Positions 38,336-48,316 of a stretch of 64,000 nt of DNA are shown here, in pieces. The translations under genes were made by a program, and so were the position numbers. Location: the NCBI RefSeq assembly GCF_000308775.1, contig NZ_BAGJ01000001.1, positions 1 to 64,000 of the forward strand, written 5' to 3'. Under the pieces are notes generated by a model that saw nothing but the letters and a program-made list of their open reading frames with translations, did not search any database and was not told the DNA's origin. Origin of the DNA: Nocardia testacea NBRC 100365 (GTDB taxonomy: Bacteria; Actinomycetota; Actinomycetes; Mycobacteriales; Mycobacteriaceae). The stretch's first letter is position 1. The number at the start of each line of letters is the position of its first letter.

Positions 38336-39837
38336 CAGTCCGTCACCCGGCAGTTCTCCCCGGCGATCTGGGGCTGAGCGGTGGTCGTCGGAGCCGGGAC
38401 GGTGGTGGTCGGAGACGCGGGCGGCGCGGGGTTCTCACCGTTGGCGCCGGGCGCGGGCGGCTGGTTGGCCGGAGCGGGGGTGGCCGCGTCCGTGGGCGTC
38501 GGCGCGGGCGGCACCGGTGCGGGCGCGGGGGCCGGGGTGGTGGTGACAACGCCCGGCTGCGCGGCCGAGGCGTTCTTCTTGCACACCGGCAGCAGCTCGC
38601 GGTCGGCCAGGACCGCCATCTGCTCGCGGGCCTTGTCCAGGGTGCCGGGCGGCAGTCCGCGCTCGACCTGGTCCCGGCCGGTCTGTTCCAGATCGCTGAC
38701 CTTCAGGGCTCGGCAGCCCTGCGGCAGGGCGGCGCCGCTCTCGACAAGACTCAGTTCGCCCTTGGCGGTAACACAGCCGACCAGATTCACGTCGTGGATC
38801 GAGTAGCCCAGGATCGACCCGGGCAGTCCCTGCATGACCACGACACTGTCGTTGTCGGCACCGACGTAGTAGTTGGTGCGGATCATCTTGTAACCGACGA
38901 CCAGGCCGACCACGACCGCGAGCACGAGCGCGACCGCCAGCAGCAGCCAGCGCAGTTTATGGGATTTCTTCGGCTGCGGCTCGGGCTCCCCGGCGGCCCG
39001 GCGCGGGGCGGCCGCGGGTGGCCGCATGGCGGCGGCCCGTCCGGCCGCGGTGTTCGGCGGCGGGTTGTCCTCGGCTTCGCCGGAGGCGGCGCCCGCCACG
39101 ATCGGATGACTCTGGCCGTAGTCGAGGTCGATGACATCGGCGACCACGACGGTCACATTGTCCGGTCCGCCGCTGCGCAGGGCGAGCTCGATGAGCCGGT
39201 CGGCGCATTCGTCGGTGCTGCCCTCGCGCATGGTGTTGGCGATGGTCTCGTCGCTCACCACATCGGACAGACCATCCGAACAGAGCAGGTAGCGGTCCCC
39301 GGCCCGGGCCTCGCGCATCACCAGCGTCGGCTCGATCTCGTTACCGGTGAGGGCGCGCATGATCAGCGAGCGCTGCGGATGGGTATGTGCCTGTTCCGCG
39401 GTGATCCGGCCCTCGTCCACCAGGGACTGGACGAACGTGTCGTCTCGGGTGATCTGGGCCAGTTCGCCGTCGCGCAGCATATAGGCGCGCGAGTCGCCGA
39501 TATGGACCATGCCGAGTTTCTTGCCGGCGAACAGGATGGCGGTGAGCGTGGTGCCCATACCGTCGAGTTCGGGCTCTTCCTCGACCTGCTCGGCGATGGC
39601 GGCGTTACCGGCGTGGGTGGCCCGGTTCAGTTTGCCGAGGAGATCCTCGCCGGGTTCGTCGTCGTCGAGATGCGCCAGCGCGGCGATCATCAGTTGCGAC
39701 GCCACCTCACCGGCCGCGTGCCCACCCATGCCGTCGGCAAGGGCCAGCAGGCGGGCGCCGGCGTAGACGGAATCTTCGTTGTTTGCGCGGACCAGGCCGC
39801 GGTCGCTGCGCGCTGCGTAGCGGAGAACAAGTGTCAC
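38335..39837 (-). CDS. pstP: PP2C Ser/Thr phosphatase PstP
   Basis: A 500-residue PP2C phosphatase that reverses PknA/PknB phosphorylation. Metal-binding and catalytic motifs: [40 protein letters not shown], and [11 protein letters not shown] membrane helix near residue 305 ([20 protein letters not shown]) divides the cytoplasmic domain from an extracellular region ending in a Pro/Ala/Thr-rich tail. It shares its last base with the rodA start, so the two are tightly coupled. Confidence 0.97.
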   Translation of the reverse strand: MTLVLRYAARSDRGLVRANNEDSVYAGARLLALADGMGGHAAGEVASQLMIAALAHLDDDEPGEDLLGKLNRATHAGNAAIAEQVEEEPELDGMGTTLTAILFAGKKLGMVHIGDSRAYMLRDGELAQITRDDTFVQSLVDEGRITAEQAHTHPQRSLIMRALTGNEIEPTLVMREARAGDRYLLCSDGLSDVVSDETIANTMREGSTDECADRLIELALRSGGPDNVTVVVADVIDLDYGQSHPIVAGAASGEAEDNPPPNTAAGRAAAMRPPAAAPRRAAGEPEPQPKKSHKLRWLLLAVALVLAVVVGLVVGYKMIRTNYYVGADNDSVVVMQGLPGSILGYSIHDVNLVGCVTAKGELSLVESGAALPQGCRALKVSDLEQTGRDQVERGLPPGTLDKAREQMAVLADRELLPVCKKNASAAQPGVVTTTPAPAPAPVPPAPTPTDAATPAPANQPPAPGANGENPAPPASPTTTVPAPTTTAQPQIAGENCRVTD

Positions 39838-40301
39838 GATCGGAGCTCGATCACTGTCTTGCCGACCCGGACAGGAGTGCCGAGCGGAACGCGGACTGCG
39901 GTGGTGACTTTGGCACGATCCAGGTAGGTACCGTTGGTCGAGCCGAGGTCTTCGACGTACCAGTCGTCACCGCGTAGGGACAGCCGGGCATGTCGGGTGG
40001 AGGCGTAATCATCGGTGAGCACCAGCGTGGAATCGTCCGCACGGCCGATCAGCACCGGTTGGGTACCGAGCGTTATGCGGGTACCGGCGAGAGAACCTTG
40101 AGTCACCACAAGATATTTGGCGCCCTTCTGGCCCCGGCGCATGGACGGCAGTACCGCGGCACCACGGGGGCCCCGGTTCTGGAGTCGCTTGCCCGAGGCC
40201 GCGTAGATATCGCTGCGGAGGGTACGCAGGATTGCCCACACGAACAGCCACAGCAGCAGGAGGAACCCGGCACGGGTCAACTGCAAGATCAATCCCTGCA
40301 C
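39834..40301 (-). CDS. fhaB: FHA-domain protein FhaB (FipA)
   Basis: A 155-residue protein. An N-terminal membrane helix (LTRAGFLLLLWLFVWAIL) is followed by a short linker and a C-terminal FHA domain: LIGRADDSTLVLTDDYASTRHARL carries the GR...S..H phosphothreonine-binding pattern. It is a reader of PknA/PknB phosphorylation and, in mycobacteria, acts with FtsZ and FtsQ. It overlaps pstP by 4 nt. Confidence 0.95.
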   Translation of the reverse strand: MQGLILQLTRAGFLLLLWLFVWAILRTLRSDIYAASGKRLQNRGPRGAAVLPSMRRGQKGAKYLVVTQGSLAGTRITLGTQPVLIGRADDSTLVLTDDYASTRHARLSLRGDDWYVEDLGSTNGTYLDRAKVTTAVRVPLGTPVRVGKTVIELRS

Positions 40302-40503
40302 GGTGCTCCACCTCCTCTTCGACCGTGTGTCGGTGCCGCAGGCGTGGTGGAACCCACCCCACTGCGATGCTCGTCCCCGCGGACCGCAGTGCGGTGCCGC
40401 GCGTGTGTTGGCACATCATAGGGCCGTCGGACGATACCGATCACGATTAGGCCGCCCCATTATGCGAGAGCCACCTCGTGATCCGCACGGCGAGCCTACG
40501 GCA

Positions 40504-41877
40504 TCAGACGATACGGATGAGGATCTCGGAGTGCCCGGCACGGATGACGTCGCCGTCCGCGAGCTGCCAGTCCTGTACGGGAGACCCGTTCACCAGGGTG
40601 CCGTTGGTGGAGCCGAGATCGGACAGCATCGCGGTCTGGCCGTCCCAGCGCACCTCGATATGGCGCCGGGAAACACCGGTGTCGGGGAGGCGGAAGTGCG
40701 CGTCCTGTCCGCGGCCGATGATGTTGCTGCCTTCCCGTAGCTGGTAGGTCCGGCCGCTGCCGTCGTCGAGCGCGAGGGTCGCGGAGAAACCGGGGCCGGC
40801 CGCCGGCGCGTACCCGCCCGGTGCGCCGTAACCCGCCTGCTGGGCCTGCGGGGGGTAGCCCTGGCCTTGCGGCTGGCCGTAGGCCTGCTGGTCGTAACCC
40901 TGGTCGTAGCCGGGCTGCTGGCCGTAGCCCTGCTGGTCGTAACCCTGGTCGTAGCCGGGCTGCGCGTAGCCCTGCTGGTCGTAGCCGCCCTGCTGGGCAT
41001 AACCCTGCTGGTCGTAGCCCTGATCGTAACCCTGCTGACCCTGGTAACCCTGGTCGTAGCCGGGCTGGCCCTGGTAGCCGCCCTGTTCGTAGCCGGGCTG
41101 CTGGCCGTAGCCCTGCTGGTCGTAACCCTGGTCGTAGCCGGGCTGCGCGTAACCCTGCTGGTCGTAGCCGCCCTGCTGGGCATAACCCTGGTCGTAGCCA
41201 CCCTGCTGGGCGCCGTAGGCCTGCTGCTCGTAGGCGGCGCCACCCTGCTGGTAGTCGTAGCCGTTCTGATAATCCGGGCCGCCGCCGTAGGGCGCGCCGG
41301 GACCGTAGTCCTCGGGGTACGCGCCGTTCTGCGGCCCGCGTCCCGCGGGTCCGGGAGCGTACCCGCGATTACGTGGATCGGACTCCGCGTGCTCACGGCT
41401 CGGGTCGTAGCCAGAGTTCTGCGTCATGGGGCCAGCTCCTGGTTGCGGGTTAGCGGGTCGTTGTAGCGGTTCGGGGCGGTGAGCCGGGGTGGCTCCGCGG
41501 CCGGCGTCGGGGTCGACGCGACCGCTCGTCCTGAACATTCCGGTGTGCAGCGTAGGGGATGCCTCGAACGCCACGTGTACTTCGCCATAGGTCTGCCAGC
41601 CTTGCTCACGGATGTAATCCTGCAGATGTTTGGCGAAAGCACGGGTTGTGAGGTCGTGATCGGCGTCGAGCTGCCGGTGGTCCGACGAGTTGATGGTGAT
41701 CACATAGCTGTTGGGTGCGAGCAGATGCCCGCCGCCGACATCTCGGACGTTGTCGGCGGCTTCACGCTGCAGCGCTGCCTCGACCTCCTGGGGAACGACG
41801 TTCCCGCCGAAGACCCTGGCGAAGACGTCACCGACTGCGCCCTGTAGGCGACGCTCGAAACGCGAGACGATCCCCAT
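40504..41877 (-). CDS. fhaA: FHA-domain protein FhaA with GYDQ-repeat linker
   Basis: A 457-residue protein: N-terminal DUF3662 domain ([21 protein letters not shown]), a linker of about 230 residues of Q, Y, G and A repeats (for instance [20 protein letters not shown]), and a C-terminal FHA domain ([26 protein letters not shown]). It is the first gene of the operon ending in pknB. In mycobacteria FhaA is a PknB substrate linked to cell-wall biosynthesis. Start at ATG 41877. Confidence 0.95.
   Translation of the reverse strand: MGIVSRFERRLQGAVGDVFARVFGGNVVPQEVEAALQREAADNVRDVGGGHLLAPNSYVITINSSDHRQLDADHDLTTRAFAKHLQDYIREQGWQTYGEVHVAFEASPTLHTGMFRTSGRVDPDAGRGATPAHRPEPLQRPANPQPGAGPMTQNSGYDPSREHAESDPRNRGYAPGPAGRGPQNGAYPEDYGPGAPYGGGPDYQNGYDYQQGGAAYEQQAYGAQQGGYDQGYAQQGGYDQQGYAQPGYDQGYDQQGYGQQPGYEQGGYQGQPGYDQGYQGQQGYDQGYDQQGYAQQGGYDQQGYAQPGYDQGYDQQGYGQQPGYDQGYDQQAYGQPQGQGYPPQAQQAGYGAPGGYAPAAGPGFSATLALDDGSGRTYQLREGSNIIGRGQDAHFRLPDTGVSRRHIEVRWDGQTAMLSDLGSTNGTLVNGSPVQDWQLADGDVIRAGHSEILIRIV
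40906..41190. repeat. internal duplication in the fhaA linker
   Basis: A 102-bp segment at 40906-41007 recurs at 41089-41190 with one visible mismatch, an offset of 183 bp (61 codons). It duplicates the linker sequence that includes [20 protein letters not shown]. It looks like a recent in-frame duplication that lengthened the linker. Confidence 0.9.
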
Positions 41878-42126
41878 TCGGGCCCTCCCTTCGGTGAGTC
41901 TCTCCTCATTCTTTACGACGACACGCGAATACGGCGTGTCGTTCTACGAGCACGTTCTCTGCATGATATCCACGTTCCGCTGTACCTGTAACTATCGGAA
42001 CCGTGCCCGAGTTCCCTTCCTGGCGGTCTCCGCCCTTCGATTCCCGGTCAGCGGCCGGTTCGAAAAGCTCGTGACCACGGGATTTCGTCTCCCGGACATC
42101 TCCGTGCTAGTGTCTGACCGTCGCTC

Positions 42127-42209
42127 GGGCGAGTGGCGGAATGGCAGACGCGCTGGCTTCAGGTGCCAGTGTCCTTCGGGACGTGGGGGTTCAAGTCCCC
42201 CTTCGCCCA
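42127..42209 (+). tRNA. tRNA-Leu (CAG)
   Basis: An 83-nt class II tRNA with a variable arm (GTCCTTCGGGAC). Acceptor GGGCGAG/TTCGCCC, discriminator A, D arm TGGCGGAATGGCAGACGC, anticodon stem-loop CTGGC-TTCAGGT-GCCAG (anticodon CAG), T arm GGGGG-TTCAAGT-CCCCC. Confidence 0.97.
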
Positions 42210-42213
42210 CCGA

Positions 42214-42255
42214 GAAGAAGCCGTGGATCACCGGATCCACGGCTTCTTCGTTTTT
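42214..42255 (+). terminator. rho-independent terminator after tRNA-Leu
   Basis: Arms 42214-42229 and 42234-42249 pair perfectly over 16 bp with loop ACCG, followed by G and five T. A classic terminator, 4 nt past the tRNA. Confidence 0.95.
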
Positions 42256-42348
42256 GTCGCGAAGGTCCGGGCCACCGCGGAACGCCGGTCCGGGAAGTCG
42301 GTGTGTGGCGTTGGTCATGATTGGTCGGCCACGGCCGTGCCCATCATC

Positions 42349-42426
42349 TAGAACGTGTTCCAGAAACATGTCGGAAAATCCGCGGAACCCGTTGACTCCC
42401 GAATCGAACCTGTTCTAATTCATGCC
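42349..42426 (+). promoter_or_regulatory. SDR promoter with KstR-like operators
   Basis: TAGAACGTGTTCCA (42349-42362) and TCGAACCTGTTCTA (42404-42417) both fit the KstR motif TnnAACnnGTTnnA; a third AACNNGTT core is at 42386-42393. A promoter TTGACT (42392-42397), 16-17 bp, TCTAAT (42414-42419) overlaps the second site. The -10 is only 7 nt from the ATG at 42427, so a leaderless mRNA is likely. Regulator identity is inferred from motif only; other TetR-family repressors bind related dyads. Confidence 0.65.
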
Positions 42427-43194
42427 ATGCGGAGATATGAAGGCCGTCGAGTACTGGTGACAGGTGCGGGATCGGGTATCGGCCAGGGCGTGGCCCTGCG
42501 GCTGCTGGAGGAGGGAGCTCGGCTCGTCGCTGCCGATATCAACGAGCCCGGATTGGCAGCCACGGTGGAGAAAGCCGGCGACGCGGCCGGTCGGCTCAGC
42601 ACCGTAGCGGTGAACATCGCGGATATAGAGTCGGTACGCGCGGCCGCCGGGACGGCGCTGGAAACACTGGGCGGATTGGATGTGCTCGTCAATTGCGCGG
42701 GCATCCTCAAACCGGCTCGTACCCACGAGATGCCGCTCGACGAGTGGAACCGGGTCATCACCGTGAATCTCACGGGCACATTCCTGGTGACCCAGGCGCT
42801 GCTGCCGGCCCTGCTGGAATCCGGCCGGGGTGTGGTGATCAACCTGTCGTCGACCTCGGCTTTCCAGTCGGCTCCCTACCTGGCCGCCTATGCCGCCTCC
42901 AAGGGCGGTGTCGCCTCCTTCACTCACGCCATCGGCCTGGAGTACGCCAAGCAGGGATTGCGAGCGGTCAATATCGTCCCGGCCGGAATCATGAGCGGGA
43001 TCACCACCGAATCCATCACCGAACAGCCGGAGGACGCCGACTGGACGCTGTTCGCCCGGCTGACCGGTTGGCTGAACGGTGGCGCCCTGGGCACTCCGGA
43101 GGATATCGCCGGCGTCGTGGCGATGGTCGGTTCCGATGACGGCCGCTACATCACCGGCACCGAGATCCGGGTCGACGGTGGCGCGCTCATGTGA
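42427..43194 (+). CDS. Short-chain dehydrogenase/reductase (SDR)
   Basis: A 255-residue classical SDR: cofactor site VTGAGSGIGQGVAL, NAG in LVNCAGILKPARTH, catalytic Ser in INLSSTSAF, Tyr-Lys in YAASKGG. It resembles hydroxysteroid-type and other NAD-dependent alcohol dehydrogenases; substrate is not fixed by the sequence. The upstream dyads fit a steroid- or lipid-responsive repressor. It ends before a terminator and is monocistronic. Confidence 0.9.
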   Translation: MRRYEGRRVLVTGAGSGIGQGVALRLLEEGARLVAADINEPGLAATVEKAGDAAGRLSTVAVNIADIESVRAAAGTALETLGGLDVLVNCAGILKPARTHEMPLDEWNRVITVNLTGTFLVTQALLPALLESGRGVVINLSSTSAFQSAPYLAAYAASKGGVASFTHAIGLEYAKQGLRAVNIVPAGIMSGITTESITEQPEDADWTLFARLTGWLNGGALGTPEDIAGVVAMVGSDDGRYITGTEIRVDGGALM

Positions 43195-43214
43195 TCTCTC
43201 ATGAAGTTCCGGGG

Positions 43215-43260
43215 CCGCAACGGCGCTCGCGCGAGTCGCGATCGCCGTTGCGGTCTTTTT
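43215..43260 (+). terminator. terminator after SDR gene
   Basis: CCGCAACGGCG (43215-43225) pairs with CGCCGTTGCGG (43243-43253), followed by TCTTTTT. Stem 11 bp, loop 17 nt. Confidence 0.85.
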
Positions 43261-44033
43261 CTTTCTCGTGGGCCGCGACTCGACTGTGCCGGAGGCGCGT
43301 TCGGGCAGGTCGAGGCGGAGCTGCCGCGGTTGTCGAGGCGGGCGCGAACAGTGCGCCGTCCTCCCGGTATGCCTGAATGAGACCAAGGTCACACAAGAAC
43401 TTTTCGATTGCGGCGGCGCTGCTGAGGGTTGCCTCACTGGACGGCTCCGGTGACCCAGTTCACGTCCTGGAACCGGCTTGGTTAACTACCGCGAGGTGTT
43501 TACCGGGTTGCTGTACGGGGGGTGCGGCAGGTTTGTGTGCGCTAAACAAACTCCAGGTATTTTTCGTTAGTGTCGCTCGTCTGGCAACCGTGTTAACGCC
43601 GCGCGAACGCGCAGGTCGGCGTGGGAACAGCCGAGTTAACGGCGGTTCGGGTGAACCCTATGGCGAACCCGTTTCCCGTTGTGCGTAACCATGGTTACGG
43701 ATATGTCCGTGACCAGTAAAAACCAAATGTACTTGCAAATGAAAGCACCGTTGTAAGTCCGCTACCGCCTGCTGGAAGTTAGCTGGATGAGGGTCGAGGT
43801 GGGGGTTTCTGGATGTTTGCCGAACTGCGATGCGTACCTGTGACCTCAGCCGCAGCGGGTTGCGTAGGGATAACGATTGTGTAGAGTCGACGGTAACGCT
43901 GGCCGCAGCTAGAGCGGCGACTCGCTGCGGCCAGCGGAATTCAAATGGGGGAATCCACGCAGGTCGTTCGAGTCGCGTTGCTGCGACCTCACACAACACT
44001 GTCGGTTGCTGTGTGCTCGAGGTTGTCTGCCCG
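43261..44033. other. 773-bp gap with repeated GTTAAC and hairpins; possible RNA gene
   Basis: No gene is recognisable. Three GTTAAC palindromes occur at 43481, 43592 and 43635 and a perfect CGTAACCATGGTTACG at 43684-43699. A possible promoter TTGCGT (43860-43865), 16 bp, TAGAGT (43882-43887) is followed by three hairpins: arms 43897-43909 and 43924-43936 (13 bp, perfect), 43961-43966 with 43984-43989, and 43990-43998 with 44007-44015. This could be a small RNA or a terminator cluster for the convergent SpoIIM-like gene. The stretch at 43700-43750 is AT-rich compared with the neighbours. Confidence 0.45.
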
Positions 44034-45023
44034 TTACCGCGAAAGTTGCGCTACCGCTACTTTCGCCGTTGTCGACTCGGCCGGTCGGGCGGCTCGGCTG
44101 CCGGCGATGAAGATGTAGGCGAGAAAGGCCGCCTCGGCGGCGAGGCCGATGGCGATCCGGGCCGGCGCGGGCAGCGCGCTCGGCGTCACGAACCCCTCCA
44201 GAAGTCCGGCTACCAGCAAGGTCGGGACCAAACCGAGGGCGATGGCGGCGGTGGCGCGGCCCTGCCGGGCGACCGCTTCGGTCCGGCTGAGCCGGCCCGG
44301 ATCGATCAGCGTCCAGCCGAGTTTCAGTCCCGCGCCGCCCGCGATGAAAATGGCTGTCAGCTCCAGCATTCCGTGCGGAAGCAGGAAACCGAAGAACGAT
44401 TCCAGTCGCCCGGCCTCGGCCATCAACCCCGCCGTAATGCCGATATTCAGGGCATTCATGAACAGTAGGTAGAGCACGGGCACGATGAGCACCCCCAGAA
44501 AGAGGGCCAGCGCCGAGACCCACGCATTGTTGGTCCAGACCAATGCGGCGAACGCATCGTTGGAATGCTCGGTGTAGTAGGTCTCGAAGGCGCCGCCGGG
44601 CGCGGTCAGCACAGCGGTATCGCCCTGCAGGCCGAGCGTTTCCCGAGCCGACCGGCCGTTCGCGATCCAGACCGCGAATCCGGCTGCCACACTCAGGAAG
44701 ATCACCGCGACGGCCAGCCACCAGCCCAGCGCCCGATACACCGCGCCGGGGAAACCGTGAGTGACGAACCGGACGACTTCGGTCCAGGTATTCGGTGCGC
44801 TGCCGACGATCCGGCCGCGGGCCCGGGCGATCACCGCACTGAGCCCGGCCACCAGTTCCGGTTCGGGACTGTGGGTCTGTAAGCGGGCCAGATGCTGCGA
44901 GGTTCGCCGGTACAACTGCACCAGTTCGTCGGTTTCGGCCCCGGTGAGGGTGCGTTGACGAGACAACGTGTCCAACCGGGCCCACAGGTGCCGGTTCCTC
45001 GCGCTGTATGCGTCCACATCCAT
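44034..45023 (-). CDS. SpoIIM family (DUF95) membrane protein
   Basis: A 329-residue membrane protein with a cytosolic N-terminal helical region (MDVDAYSARNRHLWARLDTLSRQ) and about six membrane spans, including the family block LFMNALNIGITAGLMAEAG and LLPHGMLELTAIFIAGGAGLKLGW. M. tuberculosis Rv3694c is the equivalent in the MoxR2 cluster. Start at ATG 45023 after GGGAGG. Divergent from the RDD gene. Function unknown; genes of this set are associated with envelope assembly. Confidence 0.88.
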   Translation of the reverse strand: MDVDAYSARNRHLWARLDTLSRQRTLTGAETDELVQLYRRTSQHLARLQTHSPEPELVAGLSAVIARARGRIVGSAPNTWTEVVRFVTHGFPGAVYRALGWWLAVAVIFLSVAAGFAVWIANGRSARETLGLQGDTAVLTAPGGAFETYYTEHSNDAFAALVWTNNAWVSALALFLGVLIVPVLYLLFMNALNIGITAGLMAEAGRLESFFGFLLPHGMLELTAIFIAGGAGLKLGWTLIDPGRLSRTEAVARQGRATAAIALGLVPTLLVAGLLEGFVTPSALPAPARIAIGLAAEAAFLAYIFIAGSRAARPAESTTAKVAVAQLSR

Positions 45024-45185
45024 GGGTTCGCCTCCCGCTCCCGCCTGTACCGGCGCCGGCACCCGCCGAGAACCGCGCACAACGGCAGTGACGGCTCGTA
45101 CTCGGCGACCGATGTCGGCGGCCGTACCCCCCGTATCACCGGCGCAGGGCCGGAAACCGGCCGCCGTGAAAGAATGCTATGCGAT

Positions 45186-45986
45186 ATGGCCGAATTCACG
45201 ACGGGCGAAGCCGTGGCGATCGAACTGCCGGTCGCCCGCGTGCCGACTCGTGCGGCGGCGTTCGTACTCGACCTGATCCTGCAGGCCGTACTCGGGATCG
45301 TATTGTTCACCGGCGCGCTGCTGCTCGTCCGCGGCGACGACACCGACCCGTGGTTCACCACCCTGACACTCGTCGCGCTGGTCATCGTGCTCGTCGGCTA
45401 TCCGGTCGGATTCGAGACCCTGTTGCGCGGCGCCACCCCGGGGAAACTGGCTCTCGGCCTGCGGGTGGTGCGTGCCGACGGCGGCCCGATCGATTTCCGG
45501 CACGCCCTGACCCGGGGACTCACCGGCGCGATCGTGGATTTCTGGATGCTCGGGCTCTTCGGTGTGATCGCGGTGGTGAGCTCGATGTGCTCGCCGCACG
45601 CGCGCCGAGTGGGCGACGTGCTGGCGGGCACAGTGGTGGTGCATATGCGACAGCGGCTGTCGGTACCCGCGTTGGCCGTCCCGCCGGTATGGCTCACCGG
45701 CTGGTCGGCCGAATTGGATCTTGCGGCCCTGCCCGAGGATCTGGCACTCGCTGTGCGGCAATACTTGACCCGGTTCAACTCGCTGACCCCGGCGGCGCAA
45801 TACGAACTCGGCCACGCACTCGTGCACGCGGTGTGCGGCCGACTGCGGGTCGCGCCGCCGGCCGGGTACCCGCCGGTGCAGGTCCTCGGCAGCGTGATCG
45901 CCGAACGCCAGCGGCGCGCCCTGCCGGCGCCCCCACCACCGGCGGCGTTCGCCTTACCGCCGGTGTCGTTCGCTCCCATGCCCTGA
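45186..45986 (+). CDS. RDD family membrane protein
   Basis: A 266-residue protein with an RDD domain (RAAAFVLDLILQAVLGIVLFTG; GATPGKLALGLRVVRADGGPIDFRHAL; VGDVLAGTVVV) and three or four membrane helices, with an alanine/proline-rich C-terminal tail. It is divergent from the SpoIIM-like gene, as in the mycobacterial cluster. Molecular role unknown. Confidence 0.88.
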   Translation: MAEFTTGEAVAIELPVARVPTRAAAFVLDLILQAVLGIVLFTGALLLVRGDDTDPWFTTLTLVALVIVLVGYPVGFETLLRGATPGKLALGLRVVRADGGPIDFRHALTRGLTGAIVDFWMLGLFGVIAVVSSMCSPHARRVGDVLAGTVVVHMRQRLSVPALAVPPVWLTGWSAELDLAALPEDLALAVRQYLTRFNSLTPAAQYELGHALVHAVCGRLRVAPPAGYPPVQVLGSVIAERQRRALPAPPPPAAFALPPVSFAPMP

Positions 45987-46012
45987 GGGGGCGCACCCGG
46001 CCGGCTACGGCC

Positions 46013-47308
46013 TCAGAGGGCCGCGGAGCGTTTGAGTTCCAGATACTCGTCGGCCAGCGCCGCGGGCAGCTCGGACGCGGTTGCGGCGACCACGGCGATT
46101 CCCATCCGGCGCAGCGATTCCTGCAGAACCGCGTAGTCGGCGATCCGCGATTCGGCGGCGGCCGCCCGGTACAGCGCGGCCGGGCTGCCGCGGTCGGCTG
46201 CCGCGGCGGCGATATCGGGATCGATGACCGACACGATCAGCACCCGATGTCGCTCGGCCAGGACGGGCAGCACCGGAAGCAGGTTCTCGGTGACCGCCGC
46301 GCCGTCCGGACTGGTGAACCAGACGACAAGGCTGCGCCGCCGGGCCCGTTGTACGGCGGCCCGGACCAGCCCCTCGGCATCGGTATCGACCAGGGCAGGG
46401 GTGACACCGGCCAGGGCATGCATGAGTTTGGGCTGGATACCGCGGCCGACACCGGTGGGTACCTCGGCGCGTACCGTCCGGTCGTAGGCGAGCAGCCCGA
46501 CCAAATCGCCCCCGGCCGCGGCCAGGCCGCCCAGTAGGAGAGCCGCTTCGATCGAGGCCTCCAGGCGGGTACCCGCACCGACCCGCCCCGCGCTGATCCG
46601 GCCGGTGTCGAGAAGCATGAGCACCTGCCGGTTGCGTTCCGGGCGCCAGGTGCGGACGAGGACATCGGTGGCTCGTGCGGTGGCCCGCCAGTCGATGGTG
46701 CGGACATCGTCGCCCGGCACGTATTCGCGGAAGGAGTCGAACTCGGTGCCCTGGCCGCGTACATCGGCCAGGTTGCGGCCTTCCAGATGCTGCAGCCGTT
46801 TCACCTTGGCGGCGAGGAGCCGTTCGCTGTGGAACGGGGGCAGGGCGCGGACCCGGGCGGGGACGCTGCGGTGGAACTGATGCCCGGCCAGCCCCAACGG
46901 CCCCCACAGGCGCAGCGTCACCGGGCCGGCCGTGCGGTCGCCGCGGTGGGTGGGAGCGAGGGTGGTGCGCAGCCGGATCCGGCCGGACGGCGGAACCGCG
47001 AGCCGGTGTTCGCGTGCGGCGGCACCGGCGCTGTCGGGCCAGTCGTCCCAGAGCAGGCCGCGCACCGTCCGGGATCCGGTATTGGTCAGCGTCAGCTCGA
47101 CCTCGGTGCGCGTGCCCAGGCGCAGCACCGACAACTCGGGCCGGTGCAGCGTCACCTCGGCGCTCCGCGCGGCCAGCGAGCGGTCGGTCACGGCGAGCGT
47201 GAGAATGAGCGCACTGGCCGCCAGGACCGCGGCCCAGGACGGAGCCAGCACGGTGACCGCCAGGGCCGCGGCGGCCGCGACGGCGACGAGCCGGCCGGTG
47301 ACGACCAC
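46013..47308 (-). CDS. DUF58 family protein
   Basis: A 431-residue protein. Two N-terminal membrane helices are followed by a beta-rich region and the DUF58 signature FDSFREYVPGDDVRTIDWRATARATDVLVR; a vWA-like domain (VLMLLDTGRI at its MIDAS-like start) follows. Works with MoxR-type AAA+ ATPases as a presumed chaperone partner. Follows moxR by 3 nt on the same strand. Confidence 0.9.
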   Translation of the reverse strand: MVVTGRLVAVAAAAALAVTVLAPSWAAVLAASALILTLAVTDRSLAARSAEVTLHRPELSVLRLGTRTEVELTLTNTGSRTVRGLLWDDWPDSAGAAAREHRLAVPPSGRIRLRTTLAPTHRGDRTAGPVTLRLWGPLGLAGHQFHRSVPARVRALPPFHSERLLAAKVKRLQHLEGRNLADVRGQGTEFDSFREYVPGDDVRTIDWRATARATDVLVRTWRPERNRQVLMLLDTGRISAGRVGAGTRLEASIEAALLLGGLAAAGGDLVGLLAYDRTVRAEVPTGVGRGIQPKLMHALAGVTPALVDTDAEGLVRAAVQRARRRSLVVWFTSPDGAAVTENLLPVLPVLAERHRVLIVSVIDPDIAAAAADRGSPAALYRAAAAESRIADYAVLQESLRRMGIAVVAATASELPAALADEYLELKRSAAL

Positions 47309-47311
47309 GAG

Positions 47312-48312
<1,001 letters not shown>

Positions 48313-48316
<4 letters not shown>

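Noticed and set aside
40870-41270. Repeat array in fhaA as a possible CRISPR
   Set aside because: Repeats are in frame, irregular in spacing, and encode GYDQ-type residues; there are no unique spacers and no cas genes.
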